Source: Armatimonadota bacterium (GTDB taxonomy: Bacteria; Armatimonadota; Armatimonadia; Armatimonadales; Capsulimonadaceae). Taken from it: a stretch of 64,000 nt of DNA. Positions 19,137-28,142 of the stretch are shown piece after piece (the first letter of the stretch is position 1; the number at the start of each line of letters is the position of its first letter). The DNA is taken from positions 1 to 64,000 of the forward strand of contig JANXMY010000190.1 in the NCBI GenBank assembly GCA_025354405.1, read 5' to 3'. The translations under genes and the position numbers were made by a program. Under the pieces are notes generated by a model. It was not told the origin of the DNA. It saw only the letters and a list, made by a program, of their open reading frames with translations, and did not search any database.

Positions 19137-20816
19137 CCACATACCAGTGGCGGTATTCAAATCTTCACAGCGCAGAATACGCTCAAACAGTTTGCCTTCA
19201 GAAAGAAGCGCGGCCCGAAGGACCCCCCCGAGCAGGCCGCACGCCCGCGGCGGTGTCCAAAGTCCCTCATCGTTCTTGAGAACGAGGTTCCCGATCGTAA
19301 ACTCGGTCAGCTCACCTTCTTCATTCCAGAGCAGCACATCGAACGCCTCCGGGTGTGCCTGCTTATGGGTTTCATAAACAGCTCGGTGCGTCGTCTTGTG
19401 GCAAAGAAACGGATCATTTTTGTTTATGGGGGTACTTGCCAGAACAACCGACAGCGGGTATTCCGGCAAAGGCAGCAGAAAGCAAGATTCAATGCGCGGC
19501 GGCCCCTCTGGTGAGACGAACAGTCGGACACGCATTTTCGCAGCGCCAAAGAGTGCGGCGGCATCATCCAGGGCGGCTTCGACTGCCGACCGCGACACTG
19601 GCACACGAAAATATTCAGCAGAGAGGAGGAGCCGCGCTATGTGGCGCTCACGCAGAAGATATCCCCCATCCTCCCAGCATAGGGTTTCGAACAGCTCAAA
19701 CTTCGGTGTCTCGGCCGCGAGAATAGCCGCTTTCGAGAGAGCTTCCTCATACTCACGCTCGGCGGTGGAATCCCACACGATGCCCCCTCCGACGCCGTAC
19801 TGAAGCCTGCCGGTTTCCGTATCGATAACTGCCGTGCGGATGGCAACGTTGAAGATGGCCTCCCCAGAAGGAGAAACAGTGCCAATCGCTCCGCAGTACG
19901 GCCCGCGCGGTGAGGTTTCGAGGGCAGCAATGCGTTTCATTGCACTGACTTTTGGGGCGCCGGTCACCGAGCCGCAGGGAAACAGTGCGGTTAAGATGTC
20001 AACCAGGCCCACAGCAGCGGGAATTTCTGCCTCGACGGTTGAGGTCATTTGCCAGAGTGTCGGATACTGCTCGATCTCAAATAGCTTTGGGACCTTTACC
20101 GAGCCATTGACGGCAATCCTGCCCAGATCGTTTCGCAGCAGATCGACGATCATCAAATTCTCTGCCCGATCCTTTTCGGCACAGGCCAATTCGGCAGCAA
20201 GGGCTTCGTCTTCGTCGCACCAGCGGCCACGAGGACGTGTCCCTTTCATTGGCCGGGTAGACAGCTGCTTACCTTGACGGTGAAAAAACAGCTCTGGAGA
20301 GGCCGAAAGAATCTGATGACGTCCCAGATTCAGAAATGCACTGTATTTTGCGCCTGAAATTTCTGTCAGCCGCTGGAACAGCCCCAGGCCATCCTCAGGC
20401 CACGGGGCGCCGAGGCGAAATGTGTGATTCACCTGATAAAAATCACCCGCTTCGATCCCTTGATGAATAGAGGCGATGGCTTCCTGATACTCTCTGAGGC
20501 CCATGTCGGGCAGCAAGTCTTCAACCGGGCCGCATAGAGTTTGCTTCGCTTTCGGCATATCTCGGGAGTTATCAAAAAGGCCAAACCAGAGCAAAGGCAT
20601 ACCGGGGAGTGGTGGATGGACAGAGAAGGCCGAATCAAATGCCGGAGCCGCCTCGTATGCGATATATCCAGCCGCATAAAACCCGGCTTCACTAGCCGCC
20701 TGTACTCGTCGGAGTGCTGGAATGACTTCGGCGACAGTTTCCGCAATAATTACTTCAACTGGCTCCGTAAAGCAGAGCGGCTGCGGGAAGTCAAATACTA
20801 GGAATGGCGGAGTCAT
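19020..20816 (-). CDS. pabBC: Aminodeoxychorismate synthase component I fused to 4-amino-4-deoxychorismate lyase (PabB-PabC)
   Basis: Chorismate-binding motifs FLNLGRHQILSASPELFFHRQGKQLSTRPMKGTRPRG, DLLRNDLGRIA, FPCGSVTGAPKVSAM; PabC-like C-terminus LLWNEEGELTEFTIGNLVL...FLINSVRG-like MWLINSVRGFVPV. Confidence 0.92.
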   Translation of the reverse strand: MTPPFLVFDFPQPLCFTEPVEVIIAETVAEVIPALRRVQAASEAGFYAAGYIAYEAAPAFDSAFSVHPPLPGMPLLWFGLFDNSRDMPKAKQTLCGPVEDLLPDMGLREYQEAIASIHQGIEAGDFYQVNHTFRLGAPWPEDGLGLFQRLTEISGAKYSAFLNLGRHQILSASPELFFHRQGKQLSTRPMKGTRPRGRWCDEDEALAAELACAEKDRAENLMIVDLLRNDLGRIAVNGSVKVPKLFEIEQYPTLWQMTSTVEAEIPAAVGLVDILTALFPCGSVTGAPKVSAMKRIAALETSPRGPYCGAIGTVSPSGEAIFNVAIRTAVIDTETGRLQYGVGGGIVWDSTAEREYEEALSKAAILAAETPKFELFETLCWEDGGYLLRERHIARLLLSAEYFRVPVSRSAVEAALDDAAALFGAAKMRVRLFVSPEGPPRIESCFLLPLPEYPLSVVLASTPINKNDPFLCHKTTHRAVYETHKQAHPEAFDVLLWNEEGELTEFTIGNLVLKNDEGLWTPPRACGLLGGVLRAALLSEGKLFERILRCEDLNTATGMWLINSVRGFVPVQIDIQTDEALLECSHTIRVPLTAGPQQ

Positions 20817-21599
20817 TTAGAAAACTCTCTCTAAAGGGACACAGGTAAAGTCCTGCTTCTGCAGACTGCGCAAAATCAACGGCAGAGCCTCCACTGTCGC
20901 ACTGCTGCATGGGCCATCGTGCAGCAGGATGATCGCCCCTGATCTGACTGTATGCGTCACGCGCTGCGCGATACTTTCCGGGTCGGTATCCCGGTAGTCA
21001 CGCGAGTCGCAGCTCCAGGCCGCGACCCGCAGCCCCTGCGCTTTGGCAAACCAGAGTGCCCGCAGCGATTTAAAGCCGTGTGGTGGTCGCAGCCACCGGG
21101 CAGGAGGCGCTTCAGGACAGGCCCGTCGAATAGCTTCCTGCGTACGATTGACTTCTTCGGCGATCCGGCGACTCCCCAGCCCCACAAACGCAGCATGCCG
21201 CCAGGCATGGATACCGACTGTATGACCTTCCGCGTTCATACGCCGGATCAGCTCGGGGTAGCGCTCCACTGCTTCGCCTAAAACGAAAAAAGTTGCCCGG
21301 TTTTTTTGTTCGTTGAGGCAATCCAAAATTGCGAAAGTCGTCTCCGAAGGACCATCATCGAATGAGAGCGCGACGATTTTTTCGACGGTCGCAAGGCGGT
21401 TTAAAATCGGCAATCCCCAGGACCACGGCGCGACGAACACAAAGACGAAGTACAGGCAGAGAACCGGTGTGAGAAACAGCCCGAGTGCGTAGGGACCGGT
21501 AAAGGACCAGCCAGTCAGCACATGCAGAGCGATGGCACAGAGAGAAGCCTGTATCGTTCTGACGAATATGATCCAAAAAACTGGGTTGTCACGGTTCAT
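20817..21599 (-). CDS. Polysaccharide deacetylase (NodB homology)
   Basis: IVALSFDDGPSETTFAILDCLNEQKNRATFFVLGEAVERYPELIRRMNAEGHTVGIHAWRH, RPPHGFKS, ILLHDG. Confidence 0.93.
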   Translation of the reverse strand: MNRDNPVFWIIFVRTIQASLCAIALHVLTGWSFTGPYALGLFLTPVLCLYFVFVFVAPWSWGLPILNRLATVEKIVALSFDDGPSETTFAILDCLNEQKNRATFFVLGEAVERYPELIRRMNAEGHTVGIHAWRHAAFVGLGSRRIAEEVNRTQEAIRRACPEAPPARWLRPPHGFKSLRALWFAKAQGLRVAAWSCDSRDYRDTDPESIAQRVTHTVRSGAIILLHDGPCSSATVEALPLILRSLQKQDFTCVPLERVF

Positions 21600-22633
21600 C
21601 GCACAGAGATCCGGGCTTTGGTCGCAGACGCTACAATCAATCCCGCCAGCATCTTTGGACGGAAATACTCACCGATCCCCTGCCCTATTTCAGTTTTCCC
21701 GGCCCTGGTAACTTTCGCGTCGCAAAAAACGCGCAGATAGAACGGCGCACTGTCCAGCCGTGTCCCAAGATCAAAGCAGACGGAGACGTCACCACTCTGC
21801 ACACTCAAACGAGTAGCGTAAATCGTGCCAAATCCATTGATCCTTCTTCGCGACAGCCGCACCTGAGCATTGAGGTCGTGCAGGATCAGTCGTCCAGCCT
21901 CGAACAGCAGCAAGTGGCTTACCGTTTTTGCGGAACCATGTGAGCGGACATGATACAAGATTACGGCCCGCTCGTCCTCCATTTCGGCCCTCGCCCAGTA
22001 CCAATCCTTGAGTTGAGTATCGAACGGAAGCCGCCCCCAGTTATGATCATGATAGCCATGGCCGGAGAACGAAATCTGTTCCACCGCGCTTCCGTTTTGC
22101 GGCGCAGTCAGAGAGATTTTTCCTTTGACTCGGCAGGAGGGTGCGGCAGGCAGCCAGAAATCCGAATGCCCCACCCCAGCCTCTTCCGTTTCCTGAAAGA
22201 GCAGAGGCGGGGAATCGAAGGTCAAAGACGCAGCAAGCCCTCGCCCATTGGCATTCTCATCTGTAACTATCAGCACGCTCCGGCCTTCTGAATTCAAATT
22301 CAGTAAATTCGGACCGAGCCGCAAGCGTCCCGGCAGGGAGGAAGGGATTTCGACTTCATCGCGCTCAAAACGCGTGAAATGATAGGCGTGGAGATGGCCG
22401 TTGCGGTAAAGCGCGAAAAACAGCGCGTTGTGCTCCAATGGGTCCACCGATTTCCCCTGTGCCGCAAGGCGGTAATACGGCGAAAAAGGATTGCCAAGAA
22501 ACCAGATCGCTGAGAATGCCCACTCCCCACAATCTGAGCGGGCATCAAAGTACCACCACTCATAGGCACCCGCAGTCTCACTCAGCCATTCTTTATGCGC
22601 GGCATCTTCCGCAGCATTCATCACAAGGCGCAT
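21596..22633 (-). CDS. Carotenoid 1,2-hydratase (CrtC)-like protein
   Basis: AYEWWYFDARSDCGEWAFSAIWFLGNPFS, GHGYHDHNWGRLPFDTQLKDWYWARAEM: CrtC/AttH-like lipocalin motifs. Confidence 0.75.
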   Translation of the reverse strand: MRLVMNAAEDAAHKEWLSETAGAYEWWYFDARSDCGEWAFSAIWFLGNPFSPYYRLAAQGKSVDPLEHNALFFALYRNGHLHAYHFTRFERDEVEIPSSLPGRLRLGPNLLNLNSEGRSVLIVTDENANGRGLAASLTFDSPPLLFQETEEAGVGHSDFWLPAAPSCRVKGKISLTAPQNGSAVEQISFSGHGYHDHNWGRLPFDTQLKDWYWARAEMEDERAVILYHVRSHGSAKTVSHLLLFEAGRLILHDLNAQVRLSRRRINGFGTIYATRLSVQSGDVSVCFDLGTRLDSAPFYLRVFCDAKVTRAGKTEIGQGIGEYFRPKMLAGLIVASATKARISVR

Positions 22634-22639
22634 GAAAGT

Positions 22640-22645
22640 ATTATA
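22640..22645 (-). promoter_or_regulatory. -10 element (TATAAT) 6 nt from the crtC-like start codon
   Basis: Minus strand reads TATAAT-ACTTTC-ATG. Confidence 0.6.
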
Positions 22646-22716
22646 CCCCGCTTCGTATCTGTGGTCGAAGCAATGGAAAGAGTTCTTAACAAAGTGATTT
22701 TCACAAAGCCAGGGGG

Positions 22717-22722
22717 TATACT
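22717..22722 (+). promoter_or_regulatory. -10 element (TATACT) 9 nt from the GT2 start codon
   Basis: TATACT-GATACAGTC-ATG; no obvious Shine-Dalgarno. Confidence 0.5.
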
Positions 22723-22731
22723 GATACAGTC

Positions 22732-23880
22732 ATGGGGCTGATGTTTCTTTATCAAGCAATTGTCACTTTTTTCGCGCTGTCTCTCACCGGCACAGCTTTA
22801 CTCAATTTCCGATTCTTTCGTAAGCCACGCGCTTTTGTTAGCCCAGAGGGAGACAATGCCCTCCCCTTTATCTCCATACTCGTTCCAGCCCGGGACGAAG
22901 AGGAGAATATCGAAGCCTGTGTTCGGTCATTACTTTCCCTCAACTATCCCAACTTCGAAGTCATCGTACTCGATGACCGCTCTGCCGATAACACCTACGG
23001 TATCCTCTGTCGCCTGAGGGATCAAGACGAACGGCTTCGTGTACTCATTGGGGCGGAGCTGCCAGCCGACTGGTATGGGAAGCCGTTCGCCTGCTGGCAG
23101 ATGGCACAGGCCGCACAGGGAGAATATCTTCTCCTGACGGATGCCGACTGCGAGTTTTCTCCAGATGCGCTGCTGCTGGCTCTCGGGGCCGCGCAGGATC
23201 ATCAAACTGATCTTATCTCACTCGTCCCCAATCTGCGGGCAGAGGGCTTCTGGGAGAAGCTAATTATCCCGCTGCAATACTTTATCATCTTCGCATTTCT
23301 GCCGACTTTTTTGATCCGCAGCACCTCACACCCGTGGTTTGCGGCGGCCAACGGCGCGTTTTTGTTTCTGAAGCGTGAAACTTACTTTGCCGTTGATGGA
23401 CACCGGGCAGTTCGGCGGCAATTGGCGGAAGACGTCAAATTTGCCCAGCATGTCAAGCGCCAGGGAAAAACGCTCTGGTATGGCGATGGGTCCAGAACTT
23501 ATGGAGTGCGGATGTACCATGGCCTGCCGGAGATATGGGCGGGGTTTTCGAAGAATATCTTTCCAGCATTCTCAAAAAACATCGCGCTGCTGGGAGGCGT
23601 CATCCTGATGCTCCTTAATATATTTGTCCTGCCTATTTTGTGGGTGGCCGCAGGGTGGATTATCGGAGCAGGATGGGTTTGGCTGCCACTAGTCAGCTAT
23701 ATCTTACTGGTGGGAATTCGATTGGGGCTAACGGCGCGGTTCGGGCGCGATACGGGCGAATATGCTTTACTGAATCCTTTGGCTTGGACGGTTGTCATCG
23801 GCATCGCCATCAATTCTGCTTATCAGTCACTTTCTGGACGCGGGAATGCCTGGAAAGGACGTCTCTATCCGAAGAATTAG
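22732..23880 (+). CDS. Family 2 membrane glycosyltransferase (CruC/CrtQ/HpnB-like)
   Basis: ISILVPARDEEENIEACVRSLLSLNYPNFEVIVLDDRSADNTYGIL, LLLTDADCEFSPDALLLAL, multiple C-terminal TM segments. Confidence 0.85.
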   Translation: MGLMFLYQAIVTFFALSLTGTALLNFRFFRKPRAFVSPEGDNALPFISILVPARDEEENIEACVRSLLSLNYPNFEVIVLDDRSADNTYGILCRLRDQDERLRVLIGAELPADWYGKPFACWQMAQAAQGEYLLLTDADCEFSPDALLLALGAAQDHQTDLISLVPNLRAEGFWEKLIIPLQYFIIFAFLPTFLIRSTSHPWFAAANGAFLFLKRETYFAVDGHRAVRRQLAEDVKFAQHVKRQGKTLWYGDGSRTYGVRMYHGLPEIWAGFSKNIFPAFSKNIALLGGVILMLLNIFVLPILWVAAGWIIGAGWVWLPLVSYILLVGIRLGLTARFGRDTGEYALLNPLAWTVVIGIAINSAYQSLSGRGNAWKGRLYPKN

Positions 23881-23961
23881 CGAGTTAGGATTAAGCGGTG
23901 AAATTGTCGGGTATATTTCCGATGACGAAAAGCAAAGCCTTGAAGCTGGAGAATATATACA

Positions 23962-24471
23962 ATGGCGGAAGATGTTAAGGAGCAGCTGCTCCGTTATCTC
24001 AGCGATGCTCATGCAGCCGAAGTCGGCGGACTTGCATCACTTAAAGATTTGGTCGAAGGCACGAGCGATGACAATGTGCGGCAAGTCATAGCCGAGCACA
24101 TTACGGTCACGCAGTCACAGATTGAGCGGCTGGAAGCGCGTATTCAGGCGCTGGGCGGCAGTAAATCTGAAGGCAAAGGACTGCTGAACACGATCATCGG
24201 AAAGGGCAGCGACCTGCTGAATATCTTCCACAGCCATGAAGACAAGCAGACGCAGGACCTCATTAAAGCCTACTCACTGGAGCACTTCGAAGTGGGGATG
24301 TACATGTCGCTCGAGGCCTACGCGGATGCGATTGGAGATACTGAAACGGCGCGTCTGACGACGGCGTTCATCGCTGAAGAGCAGATGGCTGCGGAGCGAG
24401 TGAGCCGATTAATTCCGGAAGTTGCAACTTCGGCACTCAAAAACAGCGAAGGTACCTCGTCAGCAGCCTGA
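23962..24471 (+). CDS. DUF892 / YciE-YciF-like ferritin-like protein
   Basis: EQLLRYLSDAHAAEVGGLASLKDLVEGTSDDNVRQVIAEHITVTQSQIERLEARIQALGG...LEHFEVGMYMSLEAYADAIGD: four-helix spacing with conserved acidic residues. Confidence 0.7.
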   Translation: MAEDVKEQLLRYLSDAHAAEVGGLASLKDLVEGTSDDNVRQVIAEHITVTQSQIERLEARIQALGGSKSEGKGLLNTIIGKGSDLLNIFHSHEDKQTQDLIKAYSLEHFEVGMYMSLEAYADAIGDTETARLTTAFIAEEQMAAERVSRLIPEVATSALKNSEGTSSAA

Positions 24472-24592
24472 AAACGTTCTGTCTTAAACGGTATTTTGCA
24501 GGTATAATGGAGAGACTGAAACAATTCCCGTCTCTTTTTCGATTTTAGACCGGGCGCTGTCGCCCTCAATATCTCCAAAGGAACTCCCAGAC

Positions 24593-25372
24593 TTGACACA
24601 CACACGATGCGCCTGGCTTGCCATTCCCGCAGCTCTTCTGACTTTGGTCAGCTTGCCTATTGCCTCACAGGCGCAGCGACCACCCATAACGTCAGCCTCG
24701 TCAGCCGAATCGGATCTGAGCGCGGCACAGAAGACGAAGGTTGCAGCGCGAAAAGCACGGTTTGAACAAGATATTGCCGCTCTGCGCGCTAACTCAAAGA
24801 TGACAAATGCACAGAAGCAGACAAAGTTTGAGGAAATGGCGCACTCTGCAGATAGTGACCTTATGGCTATTCTGACTCCTGAGCAGCGGGGGCAGGTAAC
24901 ACAGCGCAAAGCAATCAATGTACAGTTCAGCAATGACTTGGCGGCACTGCGCACGAATACGACTATGACCGAGGCGCAGAAAAAAGCCCGATTTCAGGTG
25001 ATGATGGCAGCGCGGCAAAATGCTCTGCTGGCGACACTCCCCCCGGCCCAGCGGGCGCGCGTGGAGCGAGAGCAGCAAGTAAAAACAGCGCAAGTCGCCA
25101 GCATGCGGCGACAGATCGAGGAGCTTGGAAATTCGATACAGAAATCGGAATCACCCGCACAGCTCAAAAAGATTCAGGCGATCAGTCAGAGTACGCGGGT
25201 GCAGGAACAGGCAGTAATCGCAGATAAGTCGCTGTCGGATCAGGCGAAAGGCTCACGTATTGAAGCGCTCCGCCGCTCTGCCCAGGCGAAAATCGACGCG
25301 CTGCTGACACCTGCACAGCGGGCACAATTCGCGCGGCTGCGGGCATTGATCACTACCCCGCCCCCTCAATAG
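24593..25372 (+). CDS. Hypothetical exported helical protein with repeated LTPxQR motifs
   Basis: Signal peptide LAIPAALLTLVSLPIASQAQ; repeated ILTPEQRGQV, TLPPAQRARV, LLTPAQRAQF. TTG start. Confidence 0.65.
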   Translation: MTHTRCAWLAIPAALLTLVSLPIASQAQRPPITSASSAESDLSAAQKTKVAARKARFEQDIAALRANSKMTNAQKQTKFEEMAHSADSDLMAILTPEQRGQVTQRKAINVQFSNDLAALRTNTTMTEAQKKARFQVMMAARQNALLATLPPAQRARVEREQQVKTAQVASMRRQIEELGNSIQKSESPAQLKKIQAISQSTRVQEQAVIADKSLSDQAKGSRIEALRRSAQAKIDALLTPAQRAQFARLRALITTPPPQ

Positions 25373-25386
25373 AATGGGACAAAGCA

Positions 25387-26424
25387 TTAGAACTCAAATG
25401 CTTCATCGATTCGCCGCAGGTAATCGACTAGATCACCAATCTCCTCCGGCAGCGGCGCATGAAATTGCAGCCGCTTGCCGGAGCGTGGGTGATCGAAACT
25501 CAAGAAGTGCGCATGCAGCGCCTGTCCATGCAGCGCACCAAGCAATGCATTGACGGTCTGAAGCGGTGCTCCGCGCAGCAAATCCGCGCTGACTTTGCGC
25601 ATACCTCCGTACGTTGTATCCCCAACCACCGGGTAGCCTGCGAACGAGCAGTGGACACGTATTTGATGTGTACGGCCGGTTTGGAGGATTGCTTCCGTCC
25701 AGCTGAAGTCCGCGAGGTGCTCCATCAGCCGCAGCTCCGTTACCGCTTCCCGAACACCGGTAGGAAGTTCCCCACCCTCTCCCGACATACTATCTGTCTC
25801 AATGACCGTCATACGTTTTCGATCGCCCGGATGCCGGCCAATGGGGGCGTCAATCACCGCATGCTTGAAGGGAATTCGCCCCCAAAGCAGGGCATAGTAT
25901 TTGCGAACCGCTGTTCTTTCGCGGATCTGCGTGGAAAGGCTCTGATGCGACAGATCGTTCTTCGCGACGACCAGCAGACCGGACGTGTCTTTATCCAGGC
26001 GATGCACGATTCCAGGCCGCATCGTTCCGCCGATTCCTGAAAGACTGTCGCCGCAATGCGCCAGCAGGGCATTGACCAGCGTTCCCGTCTCTGAGCCGGG
26101 GGCGGGGTGAACGACGAGACCTTTGGCTTTGTTGATGACGATCAGATCGTCATCTTCGTAGACCACATCGAGCGGGATATCCTCGGGCTCCGCTTTTTCC
26201 AGCGGCCGAGCAGCAGGAATGTCCAGGAGAATTTTGTCGCCGGGACGGAGTCGGTAGCTTGCTTTCCCCGGCTTGTCATTCACAGTAATCGAATGTGTGC
26301 CGATGAGCCGCTGAATATGGGCACGAGAAATATCGGGCAGTCGCTCAGAGAGAAAGATGTCCAGTCGAAGATTCGTTTCTTCGTCTCCGACTTTCAGATT
26401 GTCACTTTTCAGATTATCACTCAA
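25387..26424 (-). CDS. rluD: RluA-family pseudouridine synthase (RluD-like)
   Basis: N-terminal S4 domain (RLDIFLSERLPDISRAHIQRLIG), GIVHRLDKDTSGLLVVAKNDLSHQSL, LQTGRTHQIRVH. Confidence 0.92.
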   Translation of the reverse strand: MSDNLKSDNLKVGDEETNLRLDIFLSERLPDISRAHIQRLIGTHSITVNDKPGKASYRLRPGDKILLDIPAARPLEKAEPEDIPLDVVYEDDDLIVINKAKGLVVHPAPGSETGTLVNALLAHCGDSLSGIGGTMRPGIVHRLDKDTSGLLVVAKNDLSHQSLSTQIRERTAVRKYYALLWGRIPFKHAVIDAPIGRHPGDRKRMTVIETDSMSGEGGELPTGVREAVTELRLMEHLADFSWTEAILQTGRTHQIRVHCSFAGYPVVGDTTYGGMRKVSADLLRGAPLQTVNALLGALHGQALHAHFLSFDHPRSGKRLQFHAPLPEEIGDLVDYLRRIDEAFEF

Positions 26425-27236
26425 AGGGTAGCGGCCTCTCTCGGCAGATGCGTCATCACTGGCCGAACGGGATATTTACGTCGCAGTATTGCCATCCCGA
26501 CCAATGCGACCGAAGCCATCGCCAGGCATAGCCACTGTACGTCGGTCAGGCCAAGGGCGACTACATCGGAAGTCGTTCCCGCACGCCATATCTCCATCAG
26601 GAATCGCTCAACCGAAGCGCCGATCAAATACCAGCAAAAGACCTGGCCGAGATACGACCTGCGGCGCTCCAGCCAGACCAACCCTATAAAGAAGACAAAG
26701 CTTAAGAGGCTGGCATACAGCTGCGTTGGATGGCTCCGAACAGTCAAATGTCCATCATCGAAAAAGCGCATGCCCCAGGGCATCTCCGTAGGCCCCCCAT
26801 AGCAGCAGCCATTGAGCAGGCAGCCGATACGTCCGATGGCATAGGCGACCATGACTGAGGGTGCAAATAAGTCAGCAATTTTCAGGATGGAAATTCGTTT
26901 AACAAGACAGTACACAACCGCCGCAGCGATTCCCCCGAAGAGGCCACCGTGGAACGATAGGCCGCCTTCCCAGACTTTGAAGATATTGCCGGGGAAGTCG
27001 GCTGCATGACGATACTGACTCCAGCTGATCGCGACAAACAGGAGACGTGCGCCCAGAACGCCGCAGCCGATCATCCAAATACCGACATCGAGAACGTGAT
27101 CGGGATGGATCCCCGGGTCATTCTGCCGCTTGGCAACCGTGTAAGCACGGCCTAGTGCCACCAAGAAAGCCAGCATGAGCACGACACCGTAGGTGTGCAC
27201 AACAAACGACCCATGTTGAAACAAAATAGGAAACAT
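26421..27236 (-). CDS. lgt: Prolipoprotein diacylglyceryl transferase
   Basis: VHTYGVVLMLAFLVALG, GGLSFHGGLFGGIAAAV, GRIGCLLNGCCYGGPT, HPTQLYASL. Start re-assigned to MFPILFQHG; TGATG overlap with the lspA stop. Confidence 0.95.
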   Translation of the reverse strand: MFPILFQHGSFVVHTYGVVLMLAFLVALGRAYTVAKRQNDPGIHPDHVLDVGIWMIGCGVLGARLLFVAISWSQYRHAADFPGNIFKVWEGGLSFHGGLFGGIAAAVVYCLVKRISILKIADLFAPSVMVAYAIGRIGCLLNGCCYGGPTEMPWGMRFFDDGHLTVRSHPTQLYASLLSFVFFIGLVWLERRRSYLGQVFCWYLIGASVERFLMEIWRAGTTSDVVALGLTDVQWLCLAMASVALVGMAILRRKYPVRPVMTHLPREAATL

Positions 27237-27748
27237 CAGGGTTTCTCTTTCAGCACTGCGACCGATTCCGGCCTTGGTGCTTGCTGTCGACTGCCAATGA
27301 TTGCCAGCAGACCGACACCGATACAAATCGCACTATCTGCGAGATTAAAGATCGGGAAATGCCAGGAGGGTCCTGATCCGGCATGAAAATCCAGAAAGTC
27401 AATCACATATCCGCGCGTTATCCGGTCCCACATATTGCCCAGCGCACCGCCGAGCGGCAGCGCCAGTGCTACCGCCAGCAGGCGGGGCAAAGGACTTTGC
27501 ACACGCAGGCTATAGACGACGATAGCAAGGGCGGCAATTCCTGCGGCAACGGCCAGAAGCTGTGTGCCATGGGGCAAGATGCCAAATGCACCACCCGTGT
27601 TAACGCTAAAGGTCAGTGCGAAAAAGCCGGGAATAATCTCCCGGCCTTCCTCCGGCCAATGGAAATGAGACCAAAAGACCCAATGCTTCGCACCTTGATC
27701 AGCCGTAAAGACGAGCAGAGCCAGAACGTAGAGGCCAGCACGATTCAA
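27236..27748 (-). CDS. lspA: Lipoprotein signal peptidase
   Basis: SVNTGGAFGILP, LGGALGNMWDRITRGYVIDFLDFHAGSG...FPIFNLADSAICIG (catalytic Asp pair). Confidence 0.95.
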   Translation of the reverse strand: MNRAGLYVLALLVFTADQGAKHWVFWSHFHWPEEGREIIPGFFALTFSVNTGGAFGILPHGTQLLAVAAGIAALAIVVYSLRVQSPLPRLLAVALALPLGGALGNMWDRITRGYVIDFLDFHAGSGPSWHFPIFNLADSAICIGVGLLAIIGSRQQAPRPESVAVLKEKP

Positions 27749-28110
27749 ATTGTGTCGTCCTGATCCACGGTGGTCAATGCGTAAGGCAATGCCTCTAGAC
27801 GCGCCATCGGAATCGGCGCGCCATCGATATCGGAAAGCCCATACGTCCCATCTTGGATCTTTGCCAGCGCACGGTCGATCTTTGCCAGTATCCGGTTCAT
27901 GTTGTCAGTCGCCGCTCCGTCTCGCTCTCGATCAAAGAGGTTTGTGGCTTCATCCGCAGGATTGTTGCCGTCATTGTGCGAAAGCTCACTTGGGGCATCG
28001 TCTTCCGTATCGCTTTGGTCGTCCCGGATGTAACGGTCACGGTCTAATTCAATACGTTTTTTTTCTTTATGCAGCATTTGGGAGAAATGCGCGATTTTTT
28101 CTGCGGTCAT
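27745..28110 (-). CDS. TraR/DksA-family protein lacking zinc-finger cysteines
   Basis: DNMNRILAKIDRALAKIQDGTYGLSDIDGAPIPMARLEALPYALTTV aligns with the DksA/YteA C-terminus without Cys. Confidence 0.8.
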   Translation of the reverse strand: MTAEKIAHFSQMLHKEKKRIELDRDRYIRDDQSDTEDDAPSELSHNDGNNPADEATNLFDRERDGAATDNMNRILAKIDRALAKIQDGTYGLSDIDGAPIPMARLEALPYALTTVDQDDTI

Positions 28111-28142
28111 GGATTGCCTTTCATTCACTAAATCAGAGGGCA

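Noticed and set aside
27237-27326. N-terminal extension of the lgt ORF
   Set aside because: Overlaps lspA coding sequence; MFPILFQHGSF at 27236 is the homologous Lgt start.
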